Position numbers and translations under genes: made by a program. The notes under the pieces are model-generated. The model worked only from the letters and a program-made list of their open reading frames with translations, did no database searches and had not been told where the DNA came from. DNA of 64,000 bases from NCBI RefSeq assembly GCF_000247605.1, contig NC_016894.1, forward strand, positions 2,593,732 to 2,657,731. The letters run 5' to 3'. This DNA is from Acetobacterium woodii DSM 1030. Its GTDB lineage: Bacteria > Bacillota > Clostridia > Eubacteriales > Eubacteriaceae. How positions within the stretch are numbered: the first letter of the stretch is position 1; the number at the start of each line of letters is the position of its first letter. This document shows, piece after piece, positions 1-8,226 of this stretch.

Positions 1-26
1 CTGATCATTATAAAAATTAAAGTCAT
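1..26 (-). CDS. rnfA: RnfA, N-terminal fragment (cut by window edge)
   Basis: Only eight codons are inside the window; they read MTLIFIMI. A GGGGGAG ribosome-binding site lies just upstream, overlapping the stop of rnfE. In Rnf operons of acetogens the gene after rnfE is rnfA, a membrane subunit that together with RnfE holds a [2Fe-2S] cluster in the membrane. The hydrophobic N-terminus fits RnfA. The identification rests on gene order and a few residues, so it is probable and not proven. Confidence 0.7.
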
Positions 27-38
27 CGATATCTCCCC

Positions 39-629
39 CTATGCCTTTTTTGTTTTCCAGTTAATGAGACCAATTAAAAGACCAAGGGTTAAAAATGCCC
101 CAGGAGGCAGGATCATTAACAATACCGGTTCATAAGCTGCCCCGAATAAAGAAAATCCAAAAATACTGCCAGCCCCTAAAATTTCACGGATCGATCCCAA
201 AATGGTTAATGCCAACGTAAAACCAAGACCCATTCCGACGGCATCGGCAAACGAGTCAGCAATCCCATTCGAAAAAGCAAACGCTTCGGCTCGAGCCAGA
301 ATAATACAGTTAACAACAATCAATGGAATAAAAATTCCCAGTGCCGCATCCAAGGCTGGTACATAAGCTTTCATCAACATCCCAACAATGGTAACGAACG
401 ATGCAATAACAACAACAAAGGCCGGTATTCGGATATTATCCGGTATTACTTTCCGTAATGCCGAGATAGCGACATTTGAGCCAATCAATACCAGCATCGT
501 TGCCAGCCCCATCCCCATACCATTGATAGCTGATGTGGTAACCGCCAAAGTCGGACACATCCCCAATACAAGTACAAAGGTGGGATTTTCTCGAATAATT
601 CCTCGAGTAAGATTCTTCATAAAATTCAT
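39..629 (-). CDS. rnfE: Rnf electron transport complex subunit E
   Basis: This is a 196-residue integral membrane subunit of the Rnf complex, which couples electron flow from reduced ferredoxin to NAD+ with Na+ or H+ export. The protein is almost wholly hydrophobic, with about six membrane segments. It carries the family hallmarks near the N-terminus ([16 protein letters not shown], whose Cys is a candidate cluster ligand) and the [12 protein letters not shown] segment with [10 protein letters not shown] in the middle. The length is normal for RnfE/NqrD. The start has a GGAGGG site ten bases upstream. It sits 15 bases after rnfG and is followed by rnfA, so it is mid-operon in the order C-D-G-E-A. 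Confidence 0.95.
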   Translation of the reverse strand: MNFMKNLTRGIIRENPTFVLVLGMCPTLAVTTSAINGMGMGLATMLVLIGSNVAISALRKVIPDNIRIPAFVVVIASFVTIVGMLMKAYVPALDAALGIFIPLIVVNCIILARAEAFAFSNGIADSFADAVGMGLGFTLALTILGSIREILGAGSIFGFSLFGAAYEPVLLMILPPGAFLTLGLLIGLINWKTKKA

Positions 630-644
630 CTTTACTTTTCCCTC

Positions 645-1268
645 CTATTTCGACAAATTCTGGTAAACTTGAATCGACATGTTTACCCCGGAAGTAACTG
701 CTTTTGAAGTAATGGTGGAACCAGTAATTGCCTGAATCTCGTTACTTCCTTCTTTTGTGGTACCTTTTACAACAACCAATTCTTCTTTTGCAGATTTCCC
801 AGTAAATTGATCATTCCAGACTCCTGAAGCTTTCGCGCCCAAACCTGGGGTTTCATTACTTTTAATAATTGTAATGCCCGTGATAACGCCATCTGCGGAA
901 ATACCGGTCAGCACTTGAACTTCTCCGGCATAACCACTGGTAGGTCCGGTTTTTACGGTGTATCCAACAACTTCACCATTACTTTTTCCGATATATACTT
1001 CCAGCAATTCTTCTGGTTTTTCCATTCCGATTTCACTTGCTATTTTTTCAACATCTTTAGCAGGTACGGCTTCAAAATCAGCCGCTTTCGGAAGTACTTC
1101 CTGACGAGCCACCGTATTGGTTTGAACATTCATTTCCTCAATGGTTCCTGCCGTTACGTAATTGGTTAATGCCAGCGCACAGGCTGCTACCGCAGAAATA
1201 ACAAATAAAATTAAACCAAGTTTAAAAACAACTTTCCAATCGATTTGTACTTTTTCTTTGGTTTCCAT
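645..1268 (-). CDS. rnfG: Rnf electron transport complex subunit G (covalent FMN)
   Basis: RnfG is the membrane-anchored extracytoplasmic flavoprotein subunit of Rnf. The 207 residues show one N-terminal membrane helix (about residues 16-36) and an FMN-binding domain to the end. Near the C-terminus is EIQAITGSTITS, which matches the Dxx[ST]xAT-type flavinylation motif loosely; Thr185 is the expected FMN-phosphoester residue. FMN attachment is known for the family and is not shown by the sequence itself. The start codon overlaps the last base of the rnfD stop codon, indicating translational coupling. Confidence 0.95.
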   Translation of the reverse strand: METKEKVQIDWKVVFKLGLILFVISAVAACALALTNYVTAGTIEEMNVQTNTVARQEVLPKAADFEAVPAKDVEKIASEIGMEKPEELLEVYIGKSNGEVVGYTVKTGPTSGYAGEVQVLTGISADGVITGITIIKSNETPGLGAKASGVWNDQFTGKSAKEELVVVKGTTKEGSNEIQAITGSTITSKAVTSGVNMSIQVYQNLSK

Positions 1269-2224
1269 TATGCTTTAGCCTCCTTCTTGATCTTGGTTAC
1301 ACCATAGATTCGTTCTTTGGTGAAGCGCTCAATTAGAGGTGTTGCAACATTCATAAGTAGTATTGAATAAGAACATCCTTCTGGATATCCACCATATAGA
1401 CGAATAATCATGGTAATCAAACCACAACCGATTGCATAGATAATTTGACCTTTGGCGGTAACTGGTGACGAAGCATAGTCAGTTGCCATAAAAAATGCCC
1501 CTAACATCACTCCACCGGATACCATATGCACAATTGGATCTTGTCCGACAAGAAGCGCAAAGATCGCAATTGTCAATAAATAAATGGTTGGAATCCGCCA
1601 ACTAATAATGCCTTTATAAATAAGATAAAGTCCACCAATTAACAAAGCTAAAGCCGATATTTCACCAATACAACCGTAAACCCCATTTAATCCCGTGAAT
1701 AAATCCAGCGTTGAAGGCATACTACCTGTTTCTCCAGCTTTTAATAAAGCTAAAGGTGTCGCCGTAGTGACTGTATCAGTTAACGGAATATAAGCGGTGC
1801 TGGTCATATGACCTGGCCAGGAAGCCAATAAAAAGGCTCGAGCAGCAAGTGCCGGATTGATAAAATTCTGACCTAAACCGCCAAAACATTGTTTAACAAT
1901 CGCAATTGCAAAAACTGATCCAACAACACCAATCCACCAGGGTGCATTAATCGGTAAATTGAAAGCTAACAACACACCTGTTACAACCGCACTCCAATCA
2001 TTAACCGTAATTGGTTTTTTAAGCAGTTTTTGAATAACCGCTTCAGTAGCCACCGATGAGATCACACAAATTGCCACAAGTGCCAATGCCCATAATCCAA
2101 AAACATATCCTGCTACAGCCAATGCAGGTAATAAAGCAATAATAACATTTTGCATAATACTGGCTGTGGAATGTTTTGCCCGGATATGAGGGGATGATGA
2201 TACGGTAAGATTTAATTCATTCAT
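1268..2224 (-). CDS. rnfD: Rnf electron transport complex subunit D
   Basis: RnfD is a polytopic membrane subunit of Rnf related to NqrB. About 318 residues with roughly nine or ten hydrophobic segments are seen. The motif DTVTTATPL (about residues 150-158) matches the Dxx[ST]xAT flavinylation pattern, so the Thr before PL is the likely covalent FMN site. The conserved FGGLGQNFINPALAARAFL segment typical of RnfD/NqrB is present. I chose the ATG preceded by GGAGG at seven bases; an in-frame TTG one codon earlier is less likely. The ribosome-binding site lies next to the rnfC stop codon, so the genes are coupled. Confidence 0.95.
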   Translation of the reverse strand: MNELNLTVSSSPHIRAKHSTASIMQNVIIALLPALAVAGYVFGLWALALVAICVISSVATEAVIQKLLKKPITVNDWSAVVTGVLLAFNLPINAPWWIGVVGSVFAIAIVKQCFGGLGQNFINPALAARAFLLASWPGHMTSTAYIPLTDTVTTATPLALLKAGETGSMPSTLDLFTGLNGVYGCIGEISALALLIGGLYLIYKGIISWRIPTIYLLTIAIFALLVGQDPIVHMVSGGVMLGAFFMATDYASSPVTAKGQIIYAIGCGLITMIIRLYGGYPEGCSYSILLMNVATPLIERFTKERIYGVTKIKKEAKA

Positions 2225-2235
2225 CAATATTCCTC

Positions 2236-3567
2236 CTAATTTCCTTTTCTTCTTTGCGCGATAATTTCACGCTTTGCAACCCGAATGGATGATACCAAAG
2301 TTCGTTTTGCAGGACAGATATATGAACAACTTCCACATTCGATGCAATCCATGGCATTGTTTGACTCACATTTATCCCACATATTTCGTTGAGAATACTC
2401 GGCAATGTTAAGTGGCTGTAAATGAATTGGACATACCCCAACACATTTACCGCAATGAATGCAATTTGATGGCGTCGCTATTTTCGCTGATTCTTTCGTT
2501 AAACACAGAATTCCTGACGTTCCCTTCATAACCGGAATGTCAGTTACAAATTGTGTAACGCCCATCATCGGTCCACCGGAAATAACTTTACCCGGTTCAG
2601 AAGAAAAACCACCACATTGATCAATGACTGACTGAAATGGGACGCCAATCCGGATCTCTATGGTCTGAGGATTCTTAATCGCATCTCCGGTACAGGTTAA
2701 ATATCGTTTATATAATGGCAAGCCTGTAATCATTGACTCTGCTATTTGAGCGGCGGTTCCAACGTTCATTACTACCACACCAGCATCTGCCGGCAATGCT
2801 CCAGAGGGAACTTCGCGCCCGGTGATGGCAGCGATCAACTGTTTTTCAGCCCCTTGGGGGTATTTTGTATGAAGTGAATAAACTTCCAATCTGCTATCGT
2901 TTCCAATCGCTTTTACCAATGCTTCGATGGCATCGGTTTTGTTATCTTCAACACCAATAAATCCTTTTTCAACACCAACTGATTTCATCGCCAATTTCAA
3001 ACCCATGACAACCTTTTCAGCTTGCGATGTCATCAAGTGATGATCTGCCGTTAGATAAGGTTCACATTCGGCACCATTTAAGACGACGCAATCGACCTTT
3101 TTGTCTGGTGGTATTGCAAGCTTTACATGCGTAGGAAAGGTTGCCCCTCCGAGACCGACAATTCCGGCGTTTAAAACCATTTTTTTAATCGCATCGGCAT
3201 CCATGTCTTCCAATGTTCCATACGGTTTAATCGACGGATCAATCGTATCTAAACCATCGGATTCAATAACGACTGACATGACTCGATCACCCGATGCATG
3301 TGGTCGTTCTTCGACCGCAATTACTTTCCCTGATACACTTGCGTGAACAGGTACTGAAACAAATCCATTTGGTTCTCCGACCCGCTGTCCAAGAAAAACC
3401 GTATCACCTTTTTTTACAATCGGAGTACACGGTGCGCCAATGTGAAGCGACATTGGTATGATCACCATTTCCGGCTTTTTGCCAAAGCCCAAAGGAACTT
3501 CAGCAGTACTTTCCTTTCTATAAGGTGGGTGGATTCCCCCCTTAAAGGTTCCATGTTTTACATTCAT
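2236..3567 (-). CDS. rnfC: Rnf electron transport complex subunit C
   Basis: RnfC is the cytoplasmic peripheral subunit that receives NAD(H) and FMN and passes electrons between ferredoxin/RnfB and NAD+. The 443-residue protein has an N-terminal sandwich-hybrid region, a central NADH/FMN-binding domain with GIVGLGGATFPTHVK and LNGAECEPYLTADH, an SLBB domain, and two C-terminal [4Fe-4S] motifs, CIHCGKCVGVCP and CIECGSCSYICP. It is near the short end of the family, without the long Ala-rich tail of proteobacterial RnfC. It is the first gene of the operon, preceded by 320 bases of non-coding DNA that should hold the promoter. Confidence 0.97.
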   Translation of the reverse strand: MNVKHGTFKGGIHPPYRKESTAEVPLGFGKKPEMVIIPMSLHIGAPCTPIVKKGDTVFLGQRVGEPNGFVSVPVHASVSGKVIAVEERPHASGDRVMSVVIESDGLDTIDPSIKPYGTLEDMDADAIKKMVLNAGIVGLGGATFPTHVKLAIPPDKKVDCVVLNGAECEPYLTADHHLMTSQAEKVVMGLKLAMKSVGVEKGFIGVEDNKTDAIEALVKAIGNDSRLEVYSLHTKYPQGAEKQLIAAITGREVPSGALPADAGVVVMNVGTAAQIAESMITGLPLYKRYLTCTGDAIKNPQTIEIRIGVPFQSVIDQCGGFSSEPGKVISGGPMMGVTQFVTDIPVMKGTSGILCLTKESAKIATPSNCIHCGKCVGVCPIHLQPLNIAEYSQRNMWDKCESNNAMDCIECGSCSYICPAKRTLVSSIRVAKREIIAQRRKGN

Positions 3568-3888
3568 TTTTAGTTAAACACCCCTCAAATTAGATTTTTT
3601 ACACAAGAGACACTGTATACTTGTATATATAGGCAGTATCATAACATATAAATTAACATTTTTCTATATCTATCAATAAATTTGTTTAAAATAATACTGC
3701 AACCAATTGGACAATTAAAAAAATGATAATTTTTAGTCTAAAATATATATATTTTAGACTAAAATTACCATTTCAAGATTAACCTATATTGAATAATGGG
3801 TAACAATATATTATATCGCATTTGTTACTATATTAACATATCGCAATATTGAGGGTCATTTTTTTAAGAGGAGTATTATTTTGTTCAT
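3568..3888. other. Non-coding region between rnfC and the M18 aminopeptidase gene
   Basis: This 321-base, very AT-rich stretch should contain the rnf promoter and the end of the upstream transcript. I could not choose one -35/-10 pair with confidence; TATA-like elements abound. It contains a perfect 34-base palindrome (listed separately), an imperfect inverted repeat GACACTG/CAGTATC at about 3609-3641 close to rnfC, and a direct repeat ATATCGCA about 25 bases apart near 3814-3845. No coding frame was recognised. Confidence 0.6.
3731..3764. repeat. Perfect 34-bp palindrome upstream of the rnf operon
   Basis: The left arm TTTTAGTCTAAAATATA is exactly complementary to the right arm, with no spacer. 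Flanking bases extend the match imperfectly (AATGATAATTTT against AAAATTACCATT). Read on the minus strand it is followed after a few bases by a run of seven T, so it may be the intrinsic terminator of the mutL-to-M18 operon. It could equally be a binding site for a dimeric regulator of rnf. The sequence does not decide between these. Confidence 0.6.
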
Positions 3889-5322
3889 TTAACTCAGGAA
3901 TGCTTTGTATCCTTTATAACACATATACAAGTCAATTTTAGATGCTACTTCAAATGGCGCATGCATACTCAAGAGGGCGGGGCCACAATCAAGTACATCC
4001 ATCCCATATTTAGCTAAAATATAAGCAATGGTTCCACCACCACCAAGATCCACACGTCCTAATTCACCCATTTGCCAAATAACGCCAGCTTCATCTAGGG
4101 TTTTCCTCATTTTCCCCATAAATTCTGCATGAGCATCATTCGACCCGGATTTTCCCCGCGCACCGCCATATTTAGATAAGACCATACCTTTTCCAATGTA
4201 GGGAGCATTCCCTTTATCATGGGTGCCGGAGAAGTTAGGATCTACCGCAGCGGTGACATCAGCTGATAGCATTTCCGAGTTCATCAAACATCGTCGGATT
4301 GATATTTCCGGTTTACTGATATTCATAAGATCAATCATTTCAGCGACGGCATTCTCAAAAAAACGAGACTGCATGCCGGTATTACCAACACTGCCGATTT
4401 CTTCTTTATCAGCAAGAACTACACATAAAGTACGTTTCGGATCATTGCGATCAAGTAGGGCCCGAAGGGCTGTATAAGCGCAAATACGATCATCCTGACC
4501 ATAACCGCCAACCATACTTTCATCAAAACCGACATGCCGCGCTGCTCCCGCCGGTACAACTTCTAACTCAGCGGTCGCGAAATCATCTTCAACCATTCCA
4601 TATTTTTCATTAAGATATTTTAAAACATTCAGTTTCACTGCATCTTTTAAATCTTTTTCCGGGAAAGGTTGACTGCCAACGATCAGATTAAGGCCTTCGC
4701 CAGTTATTCCTTCAGTCATTTTTTTAGCATTCTGTTCTTGAGAAAGATGCGGTAGTAAATCTGTTATACAAAAAACCGGATCTTCGGCTGCTTCTCCAAT
4801 GGAAAGATTAATAATCGCTCCATCTTTTTTTATCACTGTTCCATGGATAGCAAGTGGAATTGTCACCCACTGATATTTCTTTATTCCTCCATAATAATGC
4901 GTTTTAAAAAATGCCATATCGTCACTTTCGTAAAGTGGCGACGGTTTCAAGTCTAATCGTGGCGAATCAATATGCGCACCAACAATCGACATCCCTTGAT
5001 CAATGGGATCAACCCCGACAATAAAAAATACCACGGTTTTATCTTTATGGACAATATAAACCTTATCTCCCGGTTTAATTTTCCCAGTTTCCTGATAAGA
5101 TTTAATTGATTTGAACCCGGCTTTCTGAGCCAATTCAATGCTTAGCAAAGCACATTGCCGTTCCGTTTTTCCAGCTGTTAGAAAGCTGATATAATCATCA
5201 CTGATTTTTTTAACCGTTTGCGACGCTTCATCGTCGATATTCTTCCATGCTAATTCCCATTTTTGGGTTAATTTTTCCTGTAATTGTGTTCCCGCACTTT
5301 TTTCTTTCTCTTCAGCAACCAT
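3889..5322 (-). CDS. M18 family aminopeptidase
   Basis: This is a cytoplasmic zinc metallo-aminopeptidase of family M18 (aspartyl aminopeptidase/ApeA type), releasing N-terminal residues from peptides. The 477-residue length is normal. Metal and catalytic motifs are visible: GAHIDSPRLDL (His and Asp), the DKEEIGS glutamates, SADVTAAVDP, and HAPFEVASK at the C-terminus. The central GGYGQDDR segment is also typical. It is the last gene of a run mutL-miaA-MGL-DUF896-M18 with gaps of about 1 to 32 bases, so probably one operon. An AGGGAG site precedes the start. Confidence 0.93.
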   Translation of the reverse strand: MVAEEKEKSAGTQLQEKLTQKWELAWKNIDDEASQTVKKISDDYISFLTAGKTERQCALLSIELAQKAGFKSIKSYQETGKIKPGDKVYIVHKDKTVVFFIVGVDPIDQGMSIVGAHIDSPRLDLKPSPLYESDDMAFFKTHYYGGIKKYQWVTIPLAIHGTVIKKDGAIINLSIGEAAEDPVFCITDLLPHLSQEQNAKKMTEGITGEGLNLIVGSQPFPEKDLKDAVKLNVLKYLNEKYGMVEDDFATAELEVVPAGAARHVGFDESMVGGYGQDDRICAYTALRALLDRNDPKRTLCVVLADKEEIGSVGNTGMQSRFFENAVAEMIDLMNISKPEISIRRCLMNSEMLSADVTAAVDPNFSGTHDKGNAPYIGKGMVLSKYGGARGKSGSNDAHAEFMGKMRKTLDEAGVIWQMGELGRVDLGGGGTIAYILAKYGMDVLDCGPALLSMHAPFEVASKIDLYMCYKGYKAFLS

Positions 5323-5351
5323 CGATTGTCATCTCCCTGATATTTATTATT

Positions 5352-5912
5352 CTACTCTGCCATAAAATCATGTTCTTGTTCAATATTCTTTTTTGCTAAT
5401 TCTTCTCCTTCACTATAAATTCCTTCTCCACAATCACCATCGGCTTTATCTTTTTCGCTTAAAATCTCTGCTTCTCCATAAACGCCACCTTCAAGATCTT
5501 GTTGATCGGCTTGTTTTTTCTTTGCCTGAGGCTTTTTCTGATCATCTCCATCTGGATCGGCCATAAATTTATCGACATCTTCTGAATTAGTTTTTGCTAA
5601 TTCTTCTGCTTCGCTATAGATCGCAGCTTCGCCGCCTGCGCCTAGTTTGTCTTTAGCCCCTAAATCTTCTGCACTCCCGTAAACGCCTTTAGAACCATCC
5701 TTTTCCATTTTGTTTCCTCCTTTTTTATTATTACATTGTGGATCATCCACAATCGTAATCGAATCTAACTGTTCGCGGAAATTTTTTCTCACCGCCTGAA
5801 GATATTCTACGCGTAGGGTTAATTGTTCATCAACTTCATCTTCAGTTAAGCCAGCTATTTTTTTTTTATTAGCTAATTCATTAATTCTCTCAATTTTTTC
5901 TTTCGTGATCAT
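5352..5912 (-). CDS. DUF896/YnzC-like domain fused to an acidic repeat tail
   Basis: Residues 1-58 match the DUF896 (UPF0291, YnzC/SosA-like) family: ITKEKIERINELANKKK, GLTEDEVDEQ and LRVEYLQAVRKNFREQLDSI. Normal family members end at about 60-80 residues. Here the frame continues to 186 residues with an acidic, low-complexity tail containing four related repeats (GVYGSAEDL, AIYSEAEELAK, GVYGEAEIL, GIYSEGEELAK) separated by charged linkers, including a KKPQAKKK basic patch. A perfect AAGGAGG site with an ATG at residue 69 lies inside the frame, so a separate 118-residue tail protein may also be made. YnzC-type proteins are linked to SOS/cell division in Bacillus; the function of the tail is unknown. 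Confidence 0.8.
   Translation of the reverse strand: MITKEKIERINELANKKKIAGLTEDEVDEQLTLRVEYLQAVRKNFREQLDSITIVDDPQCNNKKGGNKMEKDGSKGVYGSAEDLGAKDKLGAGGEAAIYSEAEELAKTNSEDVDKFMADPDGDDQKKPQAKKKQADQQDLEGGVYGEAEILSEKDKADGDCGEGIYSEGEELAKKNIEQEHDFMAE
5716..5722 (-). promoter_or_regulatory. Internal Shine-Dalgarno AAGGAGG within the DUF896-fusion gene
   Basis: A full AAGGAGG consensus stands exactly seven bases before an in-frame ATG (A at 5708). It is encoded as Lys-Gly-Gly in the long protein. This is as good as any ribosome-binding site in the window, so translation of the repeat-containing tail as its own 118-residue protein is plausible. Confidence 0.6.
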
Positions 5913-5944
5913 AAAAAATCTCCTATCTCTTTATTCCCATTAAA

Positions 5945-7267
5945 TTAAAGTGTAATCATATTTTTATCCAATAATCGTTGCAAACTTAACATAATCCCTA
6001 ATTTGCCGTGAAAATGGGTTAGACCACCTTGGAAATAGACATAATAAGGCTCTCGCATTGGGGCATCGGCCGATAATTCGATCGAAGAGCCTTGAATGAA
6101 AGCACCTGCCGCCATGATAACAGGATCTGCATAACCCGGCATCGCCCACGGTTCGGGGATCGCCTGACTATCGACTGGCGCCGCTTCCTGAATCGCCCGG
6201 CAAAATGTTTTAACCCCATCAGCCGTTTTCAGACAAATGCTTTGAATAATATCACTACGATAATCTGATATTTCCGGGCAAACAGCAAAACCCAACGATT
6301 TATAACAGACTGCCAATAGCATTGCCGACTTGATCGCTTGCGCAACAACGGTTGGTGCTAAAAACAAACCCTGAAGTAAGGTGCGGTTGATACCCAGTGT
6401 TGCCCCCGTTTCTCTGGCAACTCCCGGAGCCGCTAAACGGCAAGCCGCCAGATGAACCAGATCAGCGCGACCAGCCACGTATCCTCCGGTCGGAGCCAAC
6501 CCACCACCAGGATTTTTGATCAGCGAACCAGCCATTAAATCGGCGCCAATTTGCACGGGTTCAAGATTATCCATAAATTCGCCATAACAATTGTCGACAA
6601 AAACTACTACATCTGCTTTGATTTTCCTGATTTTGACAATGATTTCTGCCATGGCATCCAATGTCAAGGCCGATCTCCAACTATACCCGGTGGACCTTTG
6701 CAGATAAATCATTTTAGTATTTTGTTTTATCGCTGATAATATCGCTTTTTCGTCAAAACTTCCATCGCCGCGAAGTTCGACCTGGTCATAAGTAATCCCA
6801 AATTCCTTAATTGTCCCGTGCCCTTCATATCCTTTTTCTAGGCCAATAACAGTTCTAATGGTGTCATAGGGAGCCCCGGTAATTGCCAGTAAATGATCGC
6901 CCGGACGTAACACCCCATAAAGCGCCAGTGAAATAGCATGCGTTCCCGATGAAATATGCGGTCTTACCAAGGCCTCTTCGGCTCCAAAAACATCGGCATA
7001 AATCGCCTCCACAACTTCACGTCCTGCATCATCGTAACCATATCCGGTTGAAACACCAAAGTGACGATCTCCTAAACCGGCTCTCTGCATCGCCTTAATC
7101 ACTCGATATTGGTGTAGCTCTGACAAATCATCGCGTTTTTTAAGTTGCTCCGAGATTTCTATTTCCTTCTTTTTTACAAAATCGATGACGCTTTCCGAAA
7201 TATCAAATTCTTCTTTCAGATAACCTTTAATGTCTTTTTTTTCGTTCAAAAAATTGCTCACTTTCAT
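5945..7267 (-). CDS. Methionine gamma-lyase family (aluminium-resistance-like) PLP enzyme
   Basis: This 440-residue PLP-dependent protein belongs to the Firmicutes group annotated as methionine gamma-lyase family or aluminium resistance protein (YnbB-like), within the Cys/Met metabolism fold. Visible landmarks are RPHISSGTHAISLALYGVL for cofactor phosphate binding, VVVFVDNCYGEF with the PLP-pyridine Asp, and SLIKNPGGG with the Schiff-base Lys. The substrate is not certain from sequence; C-S lyase activity is suggested by the family. It sits directly downstream of miaA, the usual neighbourhood in clostridia and bacilli, and is probably co-transcribed with it. Confidence 0.88.
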   Translation of the reverse strand: MKVSNFLNEKKDIKGYLKEEFDISESVIDFVKKKEIEISEQLKKRDDLSELHQYRVIKAMQRAGLGDRHFGVSTGYGYDDAGREVVEAIYADVFGAEEALVRPHISSGTHAISLALYGVLRPGDHLLAITGAPYDTIRTVIGLEKGYEGHGTIKEFGITYDQVELRGDGSFDEKAILSAIKQNTKMIYLQRSTGYSWRSALTLDAMAEIIVKIRKIKADVVVFVDNCYGEFMDNLEPVQIGADLMAGSLIKNPGGGLAPTGGYVAGRADLVHLAACRLAAPGVARETGATLGINRTLLQGLFLAPTVVAQAIKSAMLLAVCYKSLGFAVCPEISDYRSDIIQSICLKTADGVKTFCRAIQEAAPVDSQAIPEPWAMPGYADPVIMAAGAFIQGSSIELSADAPMREPYYVYFQGGLTHFHGKLGIMLSLQRLLDKNMITL

Positions 7268-7280
7268 TTATTGTTTTTGT

Positions 7281-8225
7281 TTAACCTAAGGTTTGAATTT
7301 GTGCCAGACAGGCCTGAAGTTTGACATTCAAAGTCTGCGCTTCACTCATTTTTATCCACTTAATCCGGGTATCTTTACGAAACCAGGTCATTTGCCGCTT
7401 GGCATAATGCCGGGAATTCTGTTTTAAAATTGTAATGACATCTTCCAAAGAAGACGTTCCTTCCAGAAAAGGTCTGAGTTCTTTATAACCAATCGCTTTC
7501 ATCGCCGTTAAATTCCAGTCGTAGCCGCGTTCGATCAATTTTTTTGCTTCTTCGATCAGTCCCTTTTCAACCATTTGATCAACACGCCGATTAATGCGGT
7601 CATAGAGAATCTCCCGTTCCCACTCTAAACCGAGAATTTCAAAATCATATGGAACTTCCTGTTTTTTTGTTTCTTCATCAAAATAAGATTTTGGTTTACC
7701 TGTCAATTCGTAAATTTCCAAAGCTCGAATAACCCGCTTAATATTATTGGGATGTACCGATTGCGCCGCGATCTGATCGACTGCCTGCAACCGTTCATAT
7801 AACGCCTCCGGTCCAAGAATTTCAGCTTCAGCCATCAGACGCCAACGAATTTCCTCATCACATTCTTTTTTTTGAAAATTCCACGGGAGGGTAAGGCTAT
7901 TGATATATAATCCGGTTCCCCCTGATATAATCGGAAGTTTACCCGCGGTAAGAATCGTTTGGATCGACTCCAGTGCTTCCTGTTTATATTTGGCGACACT
8001 GTATTCTTCATTCGGCAAAACACAATCGACAAGATGGTGAGGGATCCCCTCCATCTCTGCGGTTGTAACCTTCGCGGTGCCAATATTCATATATTTATAG
8101 ATTTGCATCGAATCAGCTGAGATGATTTCCCCGCCTAATTCTTTTGCCAGAGCTACGCCTAACGAAGTTTTTCCGCTAGCGGTCGGACCGACCACAACAA
8201 GAATTTTCGGCTTTTTCGCTCCCAT
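7281..8225 (-). CDS. miaA: tRNA dimethylallyltransferase MiaA
   Basis: MiaA transfers dimethylallyl from DMAPP to N6 of A37 in tRNAs reading UNN codons. The 314-residue length is standard. The P-loop GPTASGKTSLG is at residues 13-23, followed by ISADSMQIYKYMNIGTAK (catalytic Asp and DMAPP site) and the ISGGTGLYI motif. The swapped-domain and C-terminal segments (RHYAKRQMTWFRKD) are intact. It starts one base after the mutL stop, as in many Firmicutes. Confidence 0.97.
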   Translation of the reverse strand: MGAKKPKILVVVGPTASGKTSLGVALAKELGGEIISADSMQIYKYMNIGTAKVTTAEMEGIPHHLVDCVLPNEEYSVAKYKQEALESIQTILTAGKLPIISGGTGLYINSLTLPWNFQKKECDEEIRWRLMAEAEILGPEALYERLQAVDQIAAQSVHPNNIKRVIRALEIYELTGKPKSYFDEETKKQEVPYDFEILGLEWEREILYDRINRRVDQMVEKGLIEEAKKLIERGYDWNLTAMKAIGYKELRPFLEGTSSLEDVITILKQNSRHYAKRQMTWFRKDTRIKWIKMSEAQTLNVKLQACLAQIQTLG

Positions 8226-8226
8226 A

